Assembly (NCBI GenBank): GCA_028752905.1
Contig: JAQNBH010000013.1
Span: forward strand, 22,767,477 to 22,831,476
Source: Cladorhizidae sp. MBARI D1340-BT2
Lineage: Eukaryota; Porifera; Demospongiae; Poecilosclerida; Cladorhizidae
Reading direction: 5' to 3'
Length of the DNA stretch: 64,000 bases
The notes below the pieces were generated by a model. That model was given only the letters and a program-made list of their open reading frames with translations. It had not been told where the DNA came from and did not search any database. Below, piece by piece: positions 24,854-41,203 of this stretch. A program made the translations under genes and the position numbers. The first letter of the stretch is position 1. The number at the start of each line of letters is the position of its first letter.

Positions 24854-27800
24854 TTAATTAGGGCAGTTATGAATTGTACTCTTACTTGATGCTAAACATG
24901 TTAGCTTCGTAGATTATCCACACTTCACTGAATAGACTTGATGTATAGCTATTAAGATAGGACTCTCTAAGTGCTCTCTCTTGATACCAAACATCCATAT
25001 ATTCTGCACACTTCACTGTATGGACTTGCAAGATAGGTATCTCTCAGTGTTCTCTATCTTGAGCTAAACATGTTAGCTTCATAGATTCTCCACACTTCAC
25101 TGAATAGACTTGATATATAGCTCTAAAGGTAGGCCTCTCTCTGTTCTCTCTCTTGATACCAAACATCCGTATATTCTGCATACATAGAATCACAAGATAG
25201 GTTTCTCTATGTGTTCTCTATCTTGATGCTAAACAGGTTAGCTTCATAGATTCTCCACACTTCACTGTATAAACTTGATATACAGCTATTAAGATAGGTC
25301 TCTCCCTGTGCTCTCTGTTGATATCAAACATCCATAATATTCTGCACACTTCACTGTAATGGACTTGATATGATTCGAATGATAGGTTTCATTATGTGTT
25401 CTCTATCTTGATATTTGCCCTAATTTGGTCTATATGTTTCTCATTTTCCCCCCAAAAATCTTGTTATTTTGCCGTAAAGCTCATAACTTTTCTACACTTT
25501 ACCCAAAAAAAGATAATTTTTATATCACCGGATAGCCCTTCTAATTATCTGTCTTTTGTACGTGCCAAAATTTTGAGTACTCTAAGTATTAGCAAGTTAT
25601 GGTGATTTGAAGTGGTAAGGTTTGCGATCTTTCCTGGCGTTTTCCAGTTGCCAAAGCGGTGGCCTGCCAGTGAAAAACCACTACATTTATTGATAATCTG
25701 TTGACATGTTGCAGATAAGGGCCTTCTCTATCAGTTGACAAAATCTGGGACTTTGGTCTTGTTAATTAGGGCAGTTATGAATTGTACTCTTACTTGATGC
25801 TAAACATGTTAGCTTCGTAGATTATCCACACTTCACTGAATAGACTTGATGTATAGCTATTAAGATAGGACTCTCTAAGTGCTCTCTCTTGATACCAAAC
25901 ATCCATATATTCTGCACACTTCACTGTAATGGACTTGCAAGATAGGTATCTCTCAGTGTTCTCTATCTTGAGCTAAACATGTTAGCTTCATAGATTCTCC
26001 ACACTTCACTGAATAGACTTGATATATAGCTCTAAAGGTAGGCCTCTCTCTGTTCTCTCTCTTGATACCAAACATCCGTATATTCTGCATACATAGAATC
26101 ACAAGATAGGTTTCTCTATGTGTTCTCTATCTTGATGCTAAACAGGTTAGCTTCATAGATTCTCCACACTTCACTGTATAAACTTGATATATAGCTATTA
26201 AGATAGGTCTCTCCCTGTGCTCTCTGTTGATATCAAACATCCATAATATTCTGCAAACTTCACTGTAATGGACTTGATATGATTCGAATGATAGGTTTCA
26301 TTATGTGTTCTCTATCTTGATATTTGCCCTAATTTGGTCTATATGTTTCTCATTTTCCCCCCAAAAATCTTGTTATTTTGCCGTAAAGCTCATAACTTTT
26401 CTACACTTTACCCCAAAAAGATAATTTTTATATCACCGGATAGCCCTTCTAATTATCTGTCTTTTGTACGTGCCAAAATTTTGAGTACTCTAAGTATTAG
26501 CAAGTTATGATGATTTGAAGTGGTAAGGTTTGCGATCTTTCCTGGCGTTTTCCAGTTGCCAAAGCGGTGGCCTGCCAGTGAAAAACCACTACATTTATTG
26601 ATAATCTGTTGACATGTTGCAGATAAGGGCCTTCTCTATCAGTTGACAAAATCTGGGACTTTGGTCTTGTTAATTAGGGCAGTTATGAATTGTACTCTTA
26701 CTTGATGCTAAACATGTTAGCTTCGTAGATTATCCACACTTCACTGAATAGACTTGATGTATAGCTATTAAGATAGGACTCTCTAAGTGCTCTCTCTTGA
26801 TACCAAACATCCATATATTCTGCACACTTCACTGTAATGGACTTGCAAGATAGGTATCTCTCAGTGTTCTCTATCTTGAGCTAAACATGTTAGCTTCATA
26901 GATTCTCCACACTTCACTGAATAGACTTGATATATAGCTCTAAAGGTAGGCCTCTCTCTGTTCTCTCTCTTGATACCAAACATCCGTATATTCTGCATAC
27001 ATAGAATCACAAGATAGGTTTCTCTATGTGTTCTCTATCTTGATGCTAAACAGGTTAGCTTCATAGATTCTCCACACTTCACTGTATAAACTTGATATAT
27101 AGCTATTAAGATAGGTCTCTCCCTGTGCTCTCTGTTGATATCAAACATCCATAATATTCTGCAAACTTCACTGTAATGGACTTGATATGATTCGAATGAT
27201 AGGTTTCATTATGTGTTCTCTATCTTGATATTTGCCCTAATTTGGTCTATATGTTTCTCATTTCCCCCCCAAAAATCTTGTTATTTTGCCGTAAAGCTCA
27301 TAACTTTTCTACACTTTACCCAAAAAAGATCATTTTTATATCACCGGATAGCCCTTCTAATTATATGTCTTTTGTACGTGCCAAAATTTTGAGTACTCTA
27401 AGTATTAGCAAGTTATGATGATTTGAAGTGGTAAGGTTTGCGATCTTTCCTGGCGTTTTACAGTTGCCAAAGCGGTGGCCTGCCAGTGAAAAACCACTAC
27501 ATTTATTGATAATCTGTTGACATGTTGCAGATAAGGGCCTTCTCTATCAGTTGACAAAATCTGGGACTTTGGTCTTGTTAATTAGGGCAGTTATGAATTG
27601 TACTCTTACTTGATGCTAAACATGTTAGCTTCGTAGATTATCCACACTTCACTGAATAGACTTGATGTATAGCTATTAAGATAGGACTCTCTAAGTGCTC
27701 TCTCTTGATACCAAACATCCATATATTCTGCACACTTCACTGTAATGGACTTGCAAGATAGGTATCTCTCAGTGTTCTCTATCTTGAGCTAAACATGTTA

Positions 27801-28489
27801 GCTTCATAGATTCTCCACACTTCACTGAATAGACTTGATATAATTATAGCTCTAAAGGTAGGCCTCTCCCTGTTCTCTCTCTTGATACCAAACATCCGTA
27901 TATTCTGCATACATAGAATCACAAGATAGGTTTCTCTATGTGTTCTCTATCTAGATGCTAAATAGGTTAGCTTCATAGATTCTCCACACTTCACTGTATA
28001 AACTTGATATATAGCTATTAAGATAGGTCTCTCCCTGTGCTCTCTGTTGATATCAAACATCCATAATATTCTGCACACTTCACTGTAATGGACTTGATAT
28101 GATTCGAATGATAGGTTTCATTATGTGTTCTCTATCTTGATATTTGCCCTAATTTGGTCTATATGTTTCTCATTTCCCCCCCAAAAATCTTGTTATTTTG
28201 CCGTAAAGCTCATAACTTTTCTACACTTTACCCAAAAAAGATAATTTTTATATCACCGGATAGCCCTTCTAATTATCTGTCTTTTGTACGTGCCAAAATT
28301 TTGAGTACTCTAAGTATTAGCAAGTTATGATGATTTGAAGTGGTAAGGTTTGCGATCTTTCCTGGCGTTTTACAGTTGCCAAAGCGGTGGCCTGCCAGTG
28401 AAAAACCACTACATTTATTGATAATCTGTTGACATGTTGCAGATAAGGGCCTTCTCTATCAGTTGACAAAATCTGGGACTTTGGTCTTG
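24854..28489. repeat. Higher-order four-unit block, copy 3
   Basis: The same four unit types as at 19403-23038, exactly 5451 bp downstream. The ATATGTCTT variant is near 27363 and the ATTA insertion near 27842. Confidence 0.75.
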
Positions 28490-31400
28490 TTAATTAGGGC
28501 AGTTATGAATTGTACTCTTACTTGATGCTAAACATGTTAGCTTCGTAGATTATCCACACTTCACTGAATAGACTTGATGTATAGCTATTAAGATAGGACT
28601 CTCTAAGTGCTCTCTCTTGATACCAAACATCCATATATTCTGCACACTTCACTGTATGGACTTGCAAGATAGGTATCTCTCAGTGTTCTCTATCTTGAGC
28701 TAAACATGTTAGCTTCATAGATTCTCCACACTTCACTGAATAGACTTGATATATAGCTCTAAAGGTAGGCCTCTCTCTGTTCTCTCTCTTGATACCAAAC
28801 ATCCGTATATTCTGCATACATAGAATCACAAGATAGGTTTCTCTATGTGTTCTCTATCTTGATGCTAAACAGGTTAGCTTCATAGATTCTCCACACTTCA
28901 CTGTATAAACTTGATATACAGCTATTAAGATAGGTCTCTCCCTGTGCTCTCTGTTGATATCAAACATCCATAATATTCTGCATACTTCACTGTAATGGAC
29001 TTGATATGATTCGAATGATAGGTTTCATTATGTGTTCTCTATCTTGATATTTGCCCTAATTTGGTCTATATGTTTCTCATTTTCCCCCCAAAAATCTTGT
29101 TATTTTGCCGTAAAGCTCATAACTTTTCTACACTTTACCCAAAAAAGATAATTTTTATATCACCGGATAGCCCTTCTAATTATCTGTCTTTTGTACGTGC
29201 CAAAATTTTGAGTACTCTAAGTATTAGCAAGTTATGGTGATTTGAAGTGGTAAGGTTTGCGATCTTTCCTGGCGTTTTCCAGTTGCCAAAGCGGTGGCCT
29301 GCCAGTGAAAAACCACTACATTTATTGATAATCTGTTGACATGTTGCAGATAAGGGCCTTCTCTATCAGTTGACAAAATCTGGGACTTTGGTCTTGTTAA
29401 TTAGGGCAGTTATGAATTGTACTCTTACTTGATGCTAAACATGTTAGCTTCGTAGATTATCCACACTTCACTGAATAGACTTGATGTATAGCTATTAAGA
29501 TAGGACTCTCTAAGTGCTCTCTCTTGATACCAAACATCCATATATTCTGCACACTTCACTGTAATGGACTTGCAAGATAGGTATCTCTCAGTGTTCTCTA
29601 TCTTGAGCTAAACATGTTAGCTTCATAGATTCTCCACACTTCACTGAATAGACTTGATATATAGCTCTAAAGGTAGGCCTCTCTCTGTTCTCTCTCTTGA
29701 TACCAAACATCCGTATATTCTGCATACATAGAATCACAAGATAGGTTTCTCTATGTGTTCTCTATCTTGATGCTAAACAGGTTAGCTTCATAGATTCTCC
29801 ACACTTCACTGTATAAACTTGATATACAGCTATTAAGATAGGTCTCTCCCTGTGCTCTCTGTTGATATCAAACATCCATAATATTCTGCACACTTCACTG
29901 TAATGGACTTGATATGATTCGAATGATAGGTTTCATTATGTGTTCTCTATCTTGATATTTGCCCTAATTTGGTCTATATGTTTCTCATTTTCCCCCAAAA
30001 AATCTTGTTATTTTGCCGTAAAGCTCATACCTTTTCTACACTTTACTCAAAAAAGATAATTGTTATATCACCAGATAGCCCTTCTAATTATCTGTCTTTT
30101 GTACGTGCCAAAATTTTGAGTACTCTAAGTATTAGCAAGTTATGGTGATTTGAAGTGGTAAGGTTTGCGATCTTTCCTGGCGTTTTCCAGTTGCCAAAGC
30201 GGTGGCCTGCCAGTGAAAAACCACTACATTTATTGATAATCTGTTGACATGTTGCAGATAAGGGCCTTCTCTATCAGTTGACAAAATCTGGGACTTTGGT
30301 CTTGTTAATTAGGGCAGTTATGAATTGTACTCTTACTTGATGCTAAACATGTTAGCTTCGTAGATTATCCACACTTCACTGAATAGACTTGATGTATAGC
30401 TATTAAGATAGGACTCTCTAAGTGCTCTCTCTTGATACCAAACATCCATATATTCTGCACACTTCACTGTAATGGACTTGCAAGATAGGTATCTCTCAGT
30501 GTTCTCTATCTTGAGCTAAACATGTTAGCTTCATAGATTCTCCACACTTCACTGAATAGACTTGATATATAGCTCTAAAGGTAGGCCTCTCTCTGTTCTC
30601 TCTCTTGATACCAAACATCCGTATATTCTGCATACATAGAATCACAAGATAGGTTTCTCTATGTGTTCTCTATCTTGATGCTAAACAGGTTAGCTTCATA
30701 GATTCTCCACACTTCACTGTATAAACTTGATATACAGCTATTAAGATAGGTCTCTCCCTGTGCTCTCTGTTGATATCAAACATCCATAATATTCTGCACA
30801 CTTCACTGTAATGGACTTGATATGATTCGAATGATAGGTTTCATTATGTGTTCTCTATCTTGATATTTGCCCTAATTTGGTCTATATGTTTCTAATTTTC
30901 CCCCCAAAAATCTTGTTATTTTGCCGTAAAGCTCATAACTTTTCTACACTTTACCCCAAAAAGATCATTTTTATATCACCGGATAGCCCTTCTAATTATC
31001 TGTCTTTTGTACGTGCCAAAATTTTGAGTACTCTAAGTATTAGCAAGTTATGATGATTTGAAGTGGTAAGGTTTGCGATCTTTCCTGGCGTTTTACAGTT
31101 GCCAAAGCGGTGGCCTGCCAGTGAAAAACCACTACATTTATTGATAATCTGTTGACATGTTGCAGATAAGGGCCTTCTCTATCAGTTGACAAAATCTGGG
31201 ACTTTGGTCTTGTTAATTAGGGCAGTTATGAATTGTACTCTTACTTGATGCTAAACATGTTAGCTTCGTAGATTATCCACACTTCACTGAATAGACTTGA
31301 TGTATAGCTATTAAGATAGGACTCTCTAAGTGCTCTCTCTTGATACCAAACATCCATATATTCTGCACACTTCACTGTAATGGACTTGCAAGATAGGTAT

Positions 31401-34400
31401 CTCTCAGTGTTCTCTATCTTGAGCTAAACATGTTAGCTTCATAGATTCTCCACACTTCACTGAATAGACTTGATATATAGCTCTAAAGGTAGGCCTCTCT
31501 CTGTTCTCTCTCTTGATACCAAACATCCGTATATTCTGCATACATAGAATCACAAGATAGGTTTCTCTATGTGTTCTCTATCTTGATGCTAAACAGGTTA
31601 GCTTCATAGATTCTCCACACTTCACTGTATAAACTTGATATACAGCTATTAAGATAGGTCTCTCCCTGTGCTCTCTGTTGATATCAAACATCCATAATAT
31701 TCTGCACACTTCACTGTAATGGACTTGATATGATTCGAATGATAGGTTTCATTATGTGTTCTCTATCTTGATATTTGCCCTAATTTGGTCTATATGTTTC
31801 TAATTTTCCCCCCAAAAATCTTGTTATTTTGCCGTAAAGCTCATAACTTTTCTACACTTTACCCCAAAAAGATCATTTTTATATCACCGGATAGCCCTTC
31901 TAATTATCTGTGTTTTGTACGTGCCAAAATTTTGAGTACTCTAAGTATTAGCAAGTTATGATGATTTGAAGTGGTAAGGTTTGCGATCTTTCCTGGCGTT
32001 TTACAGTTGCCAAAGCGGTGGCCTGCCAGTGAAAAACCACTACATTTATTGATAATCTGTTGACATGTTGCAGATAAGGGCCTTCTCTATCAGTTGACAA
32101 AATCTGGGACTTTGGTCTTGTTAATTAGGGCAGTTATGAATTGTACTCTTACTTGATGCTAAACATGTTAGCTTCGTAGATTATCCACACTTCACTGAAT
32201 AGACTTGATGTATAGCTATTAAGATAGGACTCTCTAAGTGCTCTCTCTTGATACCAAACATCCATATATTCTGCACACTTCACTGTATGGACTTGCAAGA
32301 TAGGTATCTCTCAGTGTTCTCTATCTTGAGCTAAACATGTTAGCTTCATAGATTCTCCACACTTCACTGAATAGACTTGATATATAGCTCTAAAGGTAGG
32401 CCTCTCTCTGTTCTCTCTCTTGATACCAAACATCCGTATATTCTGCATACATAGAATCACAAGATAGGTTTCTCTATGTGTTCTCTATCTTGATGCTAAA
32501 CAGGTTAGCTTCATAGATTCTCCACACTTCACTGTATAAACTTGATATACAGCTATTAAGATAGGTCTCTCCCTGTGCTCTCTGTTGATATCAAACATCC
32601 ATAATATTCTGCACACTTCACTGTAATGGACTTGATATGATTCGAATGATAGGTTTCATTATGTGTTCTCTATCTTGATATTTGCCCTAATTTGGTCTAT
32701 ATGTTTCTCATTTCCCCCCCAAAAATCTTGTTATTTTGCCGTAAAGCTCATAACTTTTCTACACTTTACCCAAAAAAGATAATTTTTATATCACCGAATA
32801 GCCCTTCTAATTATCTGTCTTTTGTACGTGCCAAAATTTTGAGTACTCTAAGTATTAGCAAGTTATGGTGATTTGAAGTGGTAAGGTTTGCGATCTTTCC
32901 TGGCGTTTTCCAGTTGCCAAAGCGGTGGCCTGCCAGTGAAAAACCACTACATTTATTGATAATCTGTTGACATGTTGCAGATAAGGGCCTTCTCTATCAG
33001 TTGACAAAATCTGGGACTTTGGTCTTGTTAATTAGGGCAGTTATGAATTGTACTCTTACTTGATGCTAAACATGTTAGCTTCGTAGATTATCCACACTTC
33101 ACTGAATAGACTTGATGTATAGCTATTAAGATAGGACTCTCTAAGTGCTCTCTCTTGATACCAAACATCCATATATTCTGCACACTTCACTGTAATGGAC
33201 TTGCAAGATAGGTATCTCTCAGTGTTCTCTATCTTGAGCTAAACATGTTAGCTTCATAGATTCTCCACACTTCACTGAATAGACTTGATATATAGCTCTA
33301 AAGGTAGGCCTCTCTCTGTTCTCTCTCTTGATACCAAACATCCGTATATTCTGCATATATAGAATCACAAGATAGGTTTCTCTATGTGTTCTCTATCTTG
33401 ATGCTAAACAGGTTAGCTTCATAGATTCTCCACACTTCACTGTATAAACTTGATATATAGCTATTAAGATAGGTCTCTCCCTGTGCTCTCTGTTGATATC
33501 AAACATCCATAATATTCTGCAAACTTCACTGTAATGGACTTGATATGATTCGAATGATAGGTTTCATTATGTGTTCTCTATCTTGATATTTGCCCTAATT
33601 TGGTCTATATGTTTCTCATTTTCCCCCCAAAAATCTTGTTATTTTGCCGTAAAGCTCATAACTTTTCTACACTTTACCCCAAAAAAGATAATTTTTATAT
33701 CACCGGATAGCCCTTCTAATTATCTGTCTTTTGTACGTGCCAAAATTTTGAGTACTCTAAGTATTAGCAAGTTATGGTGATTTGAAGTGGTAAGGTTTGC
33801 GATCTTTCCTGGCGTTTTCCAGTTGCCAAAGCGGTGGCCTGCCAGTGAAAAACCACTACATTTATTGATAATCTGTTGACATGTTGCAGATAAGGGCCTT
33901 CTCTATCAGTTGACAAAATCTGGGACTTTGGTCTTGTTAATTAGGGCAGTTATGAATTGTACTCTTACTTGATGCTAAACATGTTAGCTTCGTAGATTAT
34001 CCACACTTCACTGAATAGACTTGATGTATAGCTATTAAGATAGGACTCTCTAAGTGCTCTCTCTTGATACCAAACATCCATATATTCTGCACACTTCACT
34101 GTAATGGACTTGCAAGATAGGTATCTCTCAGTGTTCTCTATCTTGAGCTAAACATGTTAGCTTCATAGATTCTCCACACTTCACTGAATAGACTTGATAT
34201 ATAGCTCTAAAGGTAGGCCTCTCTCTGTTCTCTCTCTTGATACCAAACATCCGTATATTCTGCATACATAGAATCACAAGATAGGTTTCTCTATGTGTTC
34301 TCTATCTTGATGCTAAACAGGTTAGCTTCATAGATTCTCCACACTTCACTGTATAAACTTGATATATAGCTATTAAGATAGGTCTCTCCCTGTGCTCTCT

Positions 34401-37400
34401 GTTGATATCAAACATCCATAATATTCTGCAAACTTCACTGTAATGGACTTGATATGATTCGAATGATAGGTTTCATTATGTGTTCTCTATCTTGATATTT
34501 GCCCTAATTTGGTCTATATGTTTCTCATTTTCCCCCCAAAAATCTTGTTATTTTGCCGTAAAGCTCATAACTTTTCTACACTTTACCCCAAAAAGATAAT
34601 TTTTATATCACCGGATAGCCCTTCTAATTATCTGTCTTTTGTACGTGCCAAAATTTTGAGTACTCTAAGTATTAGCAAGTTATGATGATTTGAAGTGGTA
34701 AGGTTTGCGATCTTTCCTGGCGTTTTCCAGTTGCCAAAGCGGTGGCCTGCCAGTGAAAAACCACTACATTTATTGATAATCTGTTGACATGTTGCAGATA
34801 AGGGCCTTCTCTATCAGTTGACAAAATCTGGGACTTTGGTCTTGTTAATTAGGGCAGTTATGAATTGTACTCTTACTTGATGCTAAACATGTTAGCTTCG
34901 TAGATTATCCACACTTCACTGAATAGACTTGATGTATAGCTATTAAGATAGGACTCTCTAAGTGCTCTCTCTTGATACCAAACATCCATATATTCTGCAC
35001 ACTTCACTGTAATGGACTTGCAAGATAGGTATCTCTCAGTGTTCTCTATCTTGAGCTAAACATGTTAGCTTCATAGATTCTCCACACTTCACTGAATAGA
35101 CTTGATATATAGCTCTAAAGGTAGGCCTCTCTCTGTTCTCTCTCTTGATACCAAACATCCGTATATTCTGCATACATAGAATCACAAGATAGGTTTCTCT
35201 ATGTGTTCTCTATCTTGATGCTAAACAGGTTAGCTTCATAGATTCTCCACACTTCACTGTATAAACTTGATATACAGCTATTAAGATAGGTCTCTCCCTG
35301 TGCTCTCTGTTGATATCAAACATCCATAATATTCTGCACACTTCACTGTAATGGACTTGATATGATTCGAATGATAGGTTTCATTATGTGTTCTCTATCT
35401 TGATATTTGCCCTAATTTGGTCTATATGTTTCTCATTTCCCCCCCAAAAATCTTGTTATTTTGCCGTAAAGCTCATAACTTTTCTACACTTTACCCAAAA
35501 AAGATCATTTTTATATCACCGGATAGCCCTTCTAATTATCTGTCTTTTGTACGTGCCAAAATTTTGAGTACTCTAAGTATTAGCAAGTTATGATGATTTG
35601 AAGTGGTAAGGTTTGCGATCTTTCCTGGCGTTTTACAGTTGCCAAAGCGGTGGCCTGCCAGTGAAAAACCACTACATTTATTGATAATCTGTTGACATGT
35701 TGCAGATAAGGGCCTTCTCTATCAGTTGACAAAATCTGGGACTTTGGTCTTGTTAATTAGGGCAGTTATGAATTGTACTCTTACTTGATGCTAAACATGT
35801 TAGCTTCGTAGATTATCCACACTTCACTGAATAGACTTGATGTATAGCTATTAAGATAGGACTCTCTAAGTGCTCTCTCTTGATACCAAACATCCATATA
35901 TTCTGCACACTTCACTGTAATGGACTTGCAAGATAGGTATCTCTCAGTGTTCTCTATCTTGAGCTAAACATGTTAGCTTCATAGATTCTCCACACTTCAC
36001 TGAATAGACTTGATATATAGCTCTAAAGGTAGGCCTCTCTCTGTTCTCTCTCTTGATACCAAACATCCGTATATTCTGCATATATAGAATCACAAGATAG
36101 GTTTCTCTATGTGTTCTCTATCTTGATGCTAAACAGGTTAGCTTCATAGATTCTCCACACTTCACTGTATAAACTTGATATATAGCTATTAAGATAGGTC
36201 TCTCCCTGTGCTCTCTGTTGATATCAAACATCCATAATATTCTGCAAACTTCACTGTAATGGACTTGATATGATTCGAATGATAGGTTTCATTATGTGTT
36301 CTCTATCTTGATATTTGCCCTAATTTGGTCTATATGTTTCTCATTTTCCCCCCAAAAATCTTGTTATTTTGCCGTAAAGCTCATAACTTTTCTACACTTT
36401 ACCCCAAAAAAGATAATTTTTATATCACCGGATAGCCCTTCTAATTATCTGTCTTTTGTACGTGCCAAAATTTTGAGTACTCTAAGTATTAGCAAGTTAT
36501 GGTGATTTGAAGTGGTAAGGTTTGCGATCTTTCCTGGCGTTTTCCAGTTGCCAAAGCGGTGGCCTGCCAGTGAAAAACCACTACATTTATTGATAATCTG
36601 TTGACATGTTGCAGATAAGGGCCTTCTCTATCAGTTGACAAAATCTGGGACTTTGGTCTTGTTAATTAGGGCAGTTATGAATTGTACTCTTACTTGATGC
36701 TAAACATGTTAGCTTCGTAGATTATCCACACTTCACTGAATAGACTTGATGTATAGCTATTAAGATAGGACTCTCTAAGTGCTCTCTCTTGATACCAAAC
36801 ATCCATATATTCTGCACACTTCACTGTAATGGACTTGCAAGATAGGTATCTCTCAGTGTTCTCTATCTTGAGCTAAACATGTTAGCTTCATAGATTCTCC
36901 ACACTTCACTGAATAGACTTGATATATAGCTCTAAAGGTAGGCCTCTCTCTGTTCTCTCTCTTGATACCAAACATCCGTATATTCTGCATACATAGAATC
37001 ACAAGATAGGTTTCTCTATGTGTTCTCTATCTTGATGCTAAACAGGTTAGCTTCATAGATTCTCCACACTTCACTGTATAAACTTGATATACAGCTATTA
37101 AGATAGGTCTCTCCCTGTGCTCTCTGTTGATATCAAACATCCATAATATTCTGCATACTTCACTGTAATGGACTTGATATGATTCGAATGATAGGTTTCA
37201 TTATGTGTTCTCTATCTTGATATTTGCCCTAATTTGGTCTATATGTTTCTCATTTTCCCCCCCTAAAATCTTGTTATTTTGCCGTAAAGCTCATAACTTT
37301 TCTACACTTTACCCAAAAAAGATAATTTTTATATCACCGGATAGCCCTTCTAATTATCTGTCTTTTGTACGTGCCAAAATTTTGAGTACTCTAAGTATTA

Positions 37401-40400
37401 GCAAGTTATGGTGATTTGAAGTGGTAAGGTTTGCGATCTTTCCTGGCGTTTTCCAGTTGCCAAAGCGGTGGCCTGCCAGTGAAAAACCACTACATTTATT
37501 GATAATCTGTTGACATGTTGCAGATAAGGGCCTTCTCTATCAGTTGACAAAATCTGGGACTTTGGTCTTGTTAATTAGGGCAGTTATGAATTGTACTCTT
37601 ACTTGATGCTAAACATGTTAGCTTCGTAGATTATCCACACTTCACTGAATAGACTTGATGTATAGCTATTAAGATAGGACTCTCTAAGTGCTCTCTCTTG
37701 ATACCAAACATCCATATATTCTGCACACTTCACTGTAATGGACTTGCAAGATAGGTATCTCTCAGTGTTCTCTATCTTGAGCTAAACATGTTAGCTTCAT
37801 AGATTCTCCACACTTCACTGAATAGACTTGATATATAGCTCTAAAGGTAGGCCTCTCTCTGTTCTCTCTCTTGATACCAAACATCCGTATATTCTGCATA
37901 CATAGAATCACAAGATAGGTTTCTCTATGTGTTCTCTATCTTGATGCTAAACAGGTTAGCTTCATAGATTCTCCACACTTCACTGTATAAACTTGATATA
38001 CAGCTATTAAGATAGGTCTCTCCCTGTGCTCTCTGTTGATATCAAACATCCATAATATTCTGCACACTTCACTGTAATGGACTTGATATGATTCGAATGA
38101 TAGGTTTCATTATGTGTTCTCTATCTTGATATTTGCCCTAATTTGGTCTATATGTTTCTCATTTTCCCCCAAAAAATCTTGTTATTTTGCCGTAAAGCTC
38201 ATACCTTTTCTACACTTTACTCAAAAAAGATAATTGTTATATCACCAGATAGCCCTTCTAATTATCTGTCTTTTGTACGTGCCAAAATTTTGAGTACTCT
38301 AAGTATTAGCAAGTTATGGTGATTTGAAGTGGTAAGGTTTGCGATCTTTCCTGGCGTTTTCCAGTTGCCAAAGCGGTGGCCTGCCAGTGAAAAACCACTA
38401 CATTTATTGATAATCTGTTGACATGTTGCAGATAAGGGCCTTCTCTATCAGTTGACAAAATCTGGGACTTTGGTCTTGTTAATTAGGGCAGTTATGAATT
38501 GTACTCTTACTTGATGCTAAACATGTTAGCTTCGTAGATTATCCACACTTCACTGAATAGACTTGATGTATAGCTATTAAGATAGGACTCTCTAAGTGCT
38601 CTCTCTTGATACCAAACATCCATATATTCTGCACACTTCACTGTAATGGACTTGCAAGATAGGTATCTCTCAGTGTTCTCTATCTTGAGCTAAACATGTT
38701 AGCTTCATAGATTCTCCACACTTCACTGAATAGACTTGATATATAGCTCTAAAGGTAGGCCTCTCTCTGTTCTCTCTCTTGATACCAAACATCCGTATAT
38801 TCTGCATACATAGAATCACAAGATAGGTTTCTCTATGTGTTCTCTATCTTGATGCTAAACAGGTTAGCTTCATAGATTCTCCACACTTCACTGTATAAAC
38901 TTGATATACAGCTATTAAGATAGGTCTCTCCCTGTGCTCTCTGTTGATATCAAACATCCATAATATTCTGCACACTTCACTGTAATGGACTTGATATGAT
39001 TCGAATGATAGGTTTCATTATGTGTTCTCTATCTTGATATTTGCCCTAATTTGGTCTATATGTTTCTCATTTTCCCCCAAAAAATCTTGTTATTTTGCCG
39101 TAAAGCTCATACCTTTTCTACACTTTACTCAAAAAAGATAATTGTTATATCACCAGATAGCCCTTCTAATTATCTGTCTTTTGTACGTGCCAAAATTTTG
39201 AGTACTCTAAGTATTAGCAAGTTATGGTGATTTGAAGTGGTAAGGTTTGCGATCTTTCCTGGCGTTTTCCAGTTGCCAAAGCGGTGGCCTGCCAGTGAAA
39301 AACCACTACATTTATTGATAATCTGTTGACATGTTGCAGATAAGGGCCTTCTCTATCAGTTGACAAAATCTGGGACTTTGGTCTTGTTAATTAGGGCAGT
39401 TATGAATTGTACTCTTACTTGATGCTAAACATGTTAGCTTCGTAGATTATCCACACTTCACTGAATAGACTTGATGTATAGCTATTAAGATAGGACTCTC
39501 TAAGTGCTCTCTCTTGATACCAAACATCCATATATTCTGCACACTTCACTGTAATGGACTTGCAAGATAGGTATCTCTCAGTGTTCTCTATCTTGAGCTA
39601 AACATGTTAGCTTCATAGATTCTCCACACTTCACTGAATAGACTTGATATATAGCTCTAAAGGTAGGCCTCTCTCTGTTCTCTCTCTTGATACCAAACAT
39701 CCGTATATTCTGCATACATAGAATCACAAGATAGGTTTCTCTATGTGTTCTCTATCTTGATGCTAAACAGGTTAGCTTCATAGATTCTCCACACTTCACT
39801 GTATAAACTTGATATACAGCTATTAAGATAGGTCTCTCCCTGTGCTCTCTGTTGATATCAAACATCCATAATATTCTGCACACTTCACTGTAATGGACTT
39901 GATATGATTCGAATGATAGGTTTCATTATGTGTTCTCTATCTTGATATTTGCCCTAATTTGGTCTATATGTTTCTCATTTTCCCCCCAAAAATCTTGTTA
40001 TTTTGCCGTAAAGCTCATAACTTTTCTACACTTTACCCAAAAAAGATCATTTTTATATCACCGGATAGCCCTTCTAATTATCTGTCTTTTGTACGTGCCA
40101 AAATTTTGAGTACTCTAAGTATTAGCAAGTTATGATGATTTGAAGTGGTAAGGTTTGCGATCTTTCCTGGCGTTTTACAGTTGCCAAAGCGGTGGCCTGC
40201 CAGTGAAAAACCACTACATTTATTGATAATCTGTTGACATGTTGCAGATAAGGGCCTTCTCTATCAGTTGACAAAATCTGGGACTTTGGTCTTGTTAATT
40301 AGGGCAGTTATGAATTGTACTCTTACTTGATGCTAAACATGTTAGCTTCGTAGATTATCCACACTTCACTGAATAGACTTGATGTATAGCTATTAAGATA

Positions 40401-41203
40401 GGACTCTCTAAGTGCTCTCTCTTGATACCAAACATCCATATATTCTGCACACTTCACTGTAATGGACTTGCAAGATAGGTATCTCTCAGTGTTCTCTATC
40501 TTGAGCTAAACATGTTAGCTTCATAGATTCTCCACACTTCACTGAATAGACTTGATATATAGCTCTAAAGGTAGGCCTCTCTCTGTTCTCTCTCTTGATA
40601 CCAAACATCCGTATATTCTGCATATATAGAATCACAAGATAGGTTTCTCTATGTGTTCTCTATCTTGATGCTAAACAGGTTAGCTTCATAGATTCTCCAC
40701 ACTTCACTGTATAAACTTGATATATAGCTATTAAGATAGGTCTCTCCCTGTGCTCTCTGTTGATATCAAACATCCATAATATTCTGCAAACTTCACTGTA
40801 ATGGACTTGATATGATTCGAATGATAGGTTTCATTATGTGTTCTCTATCTTGATATTTGCCCTAATTTGGTCTATATGTTTCTCATTTTCCCCCCAAAAA
40901 TCTTGTTATTTTGCCGTAAAGCTCATAACTTTTCTACACTTTACCCCAAAAAAGATAATTTTTATATCACCGGATAGCCCTTCTAATTATCTGTCTTTTG
41001 TACGTGCCAAAATTTTGAGTACTCTAAGTATTAGCAAGTTATGGTGATTTGAAGTGGTAAGGTTTGCGATCTTTCCTGGCGTTTTCCAGTTGCCAAAGCG
41101 GTGGCCTGCCAGTGAAAAACCACTACATTTATTGATAATCTGTTGACATGTTGCAGATAAGGGCCTTCTCTATCAGTTGACAAAATCTGGGACTTTGGTC
41201 TTG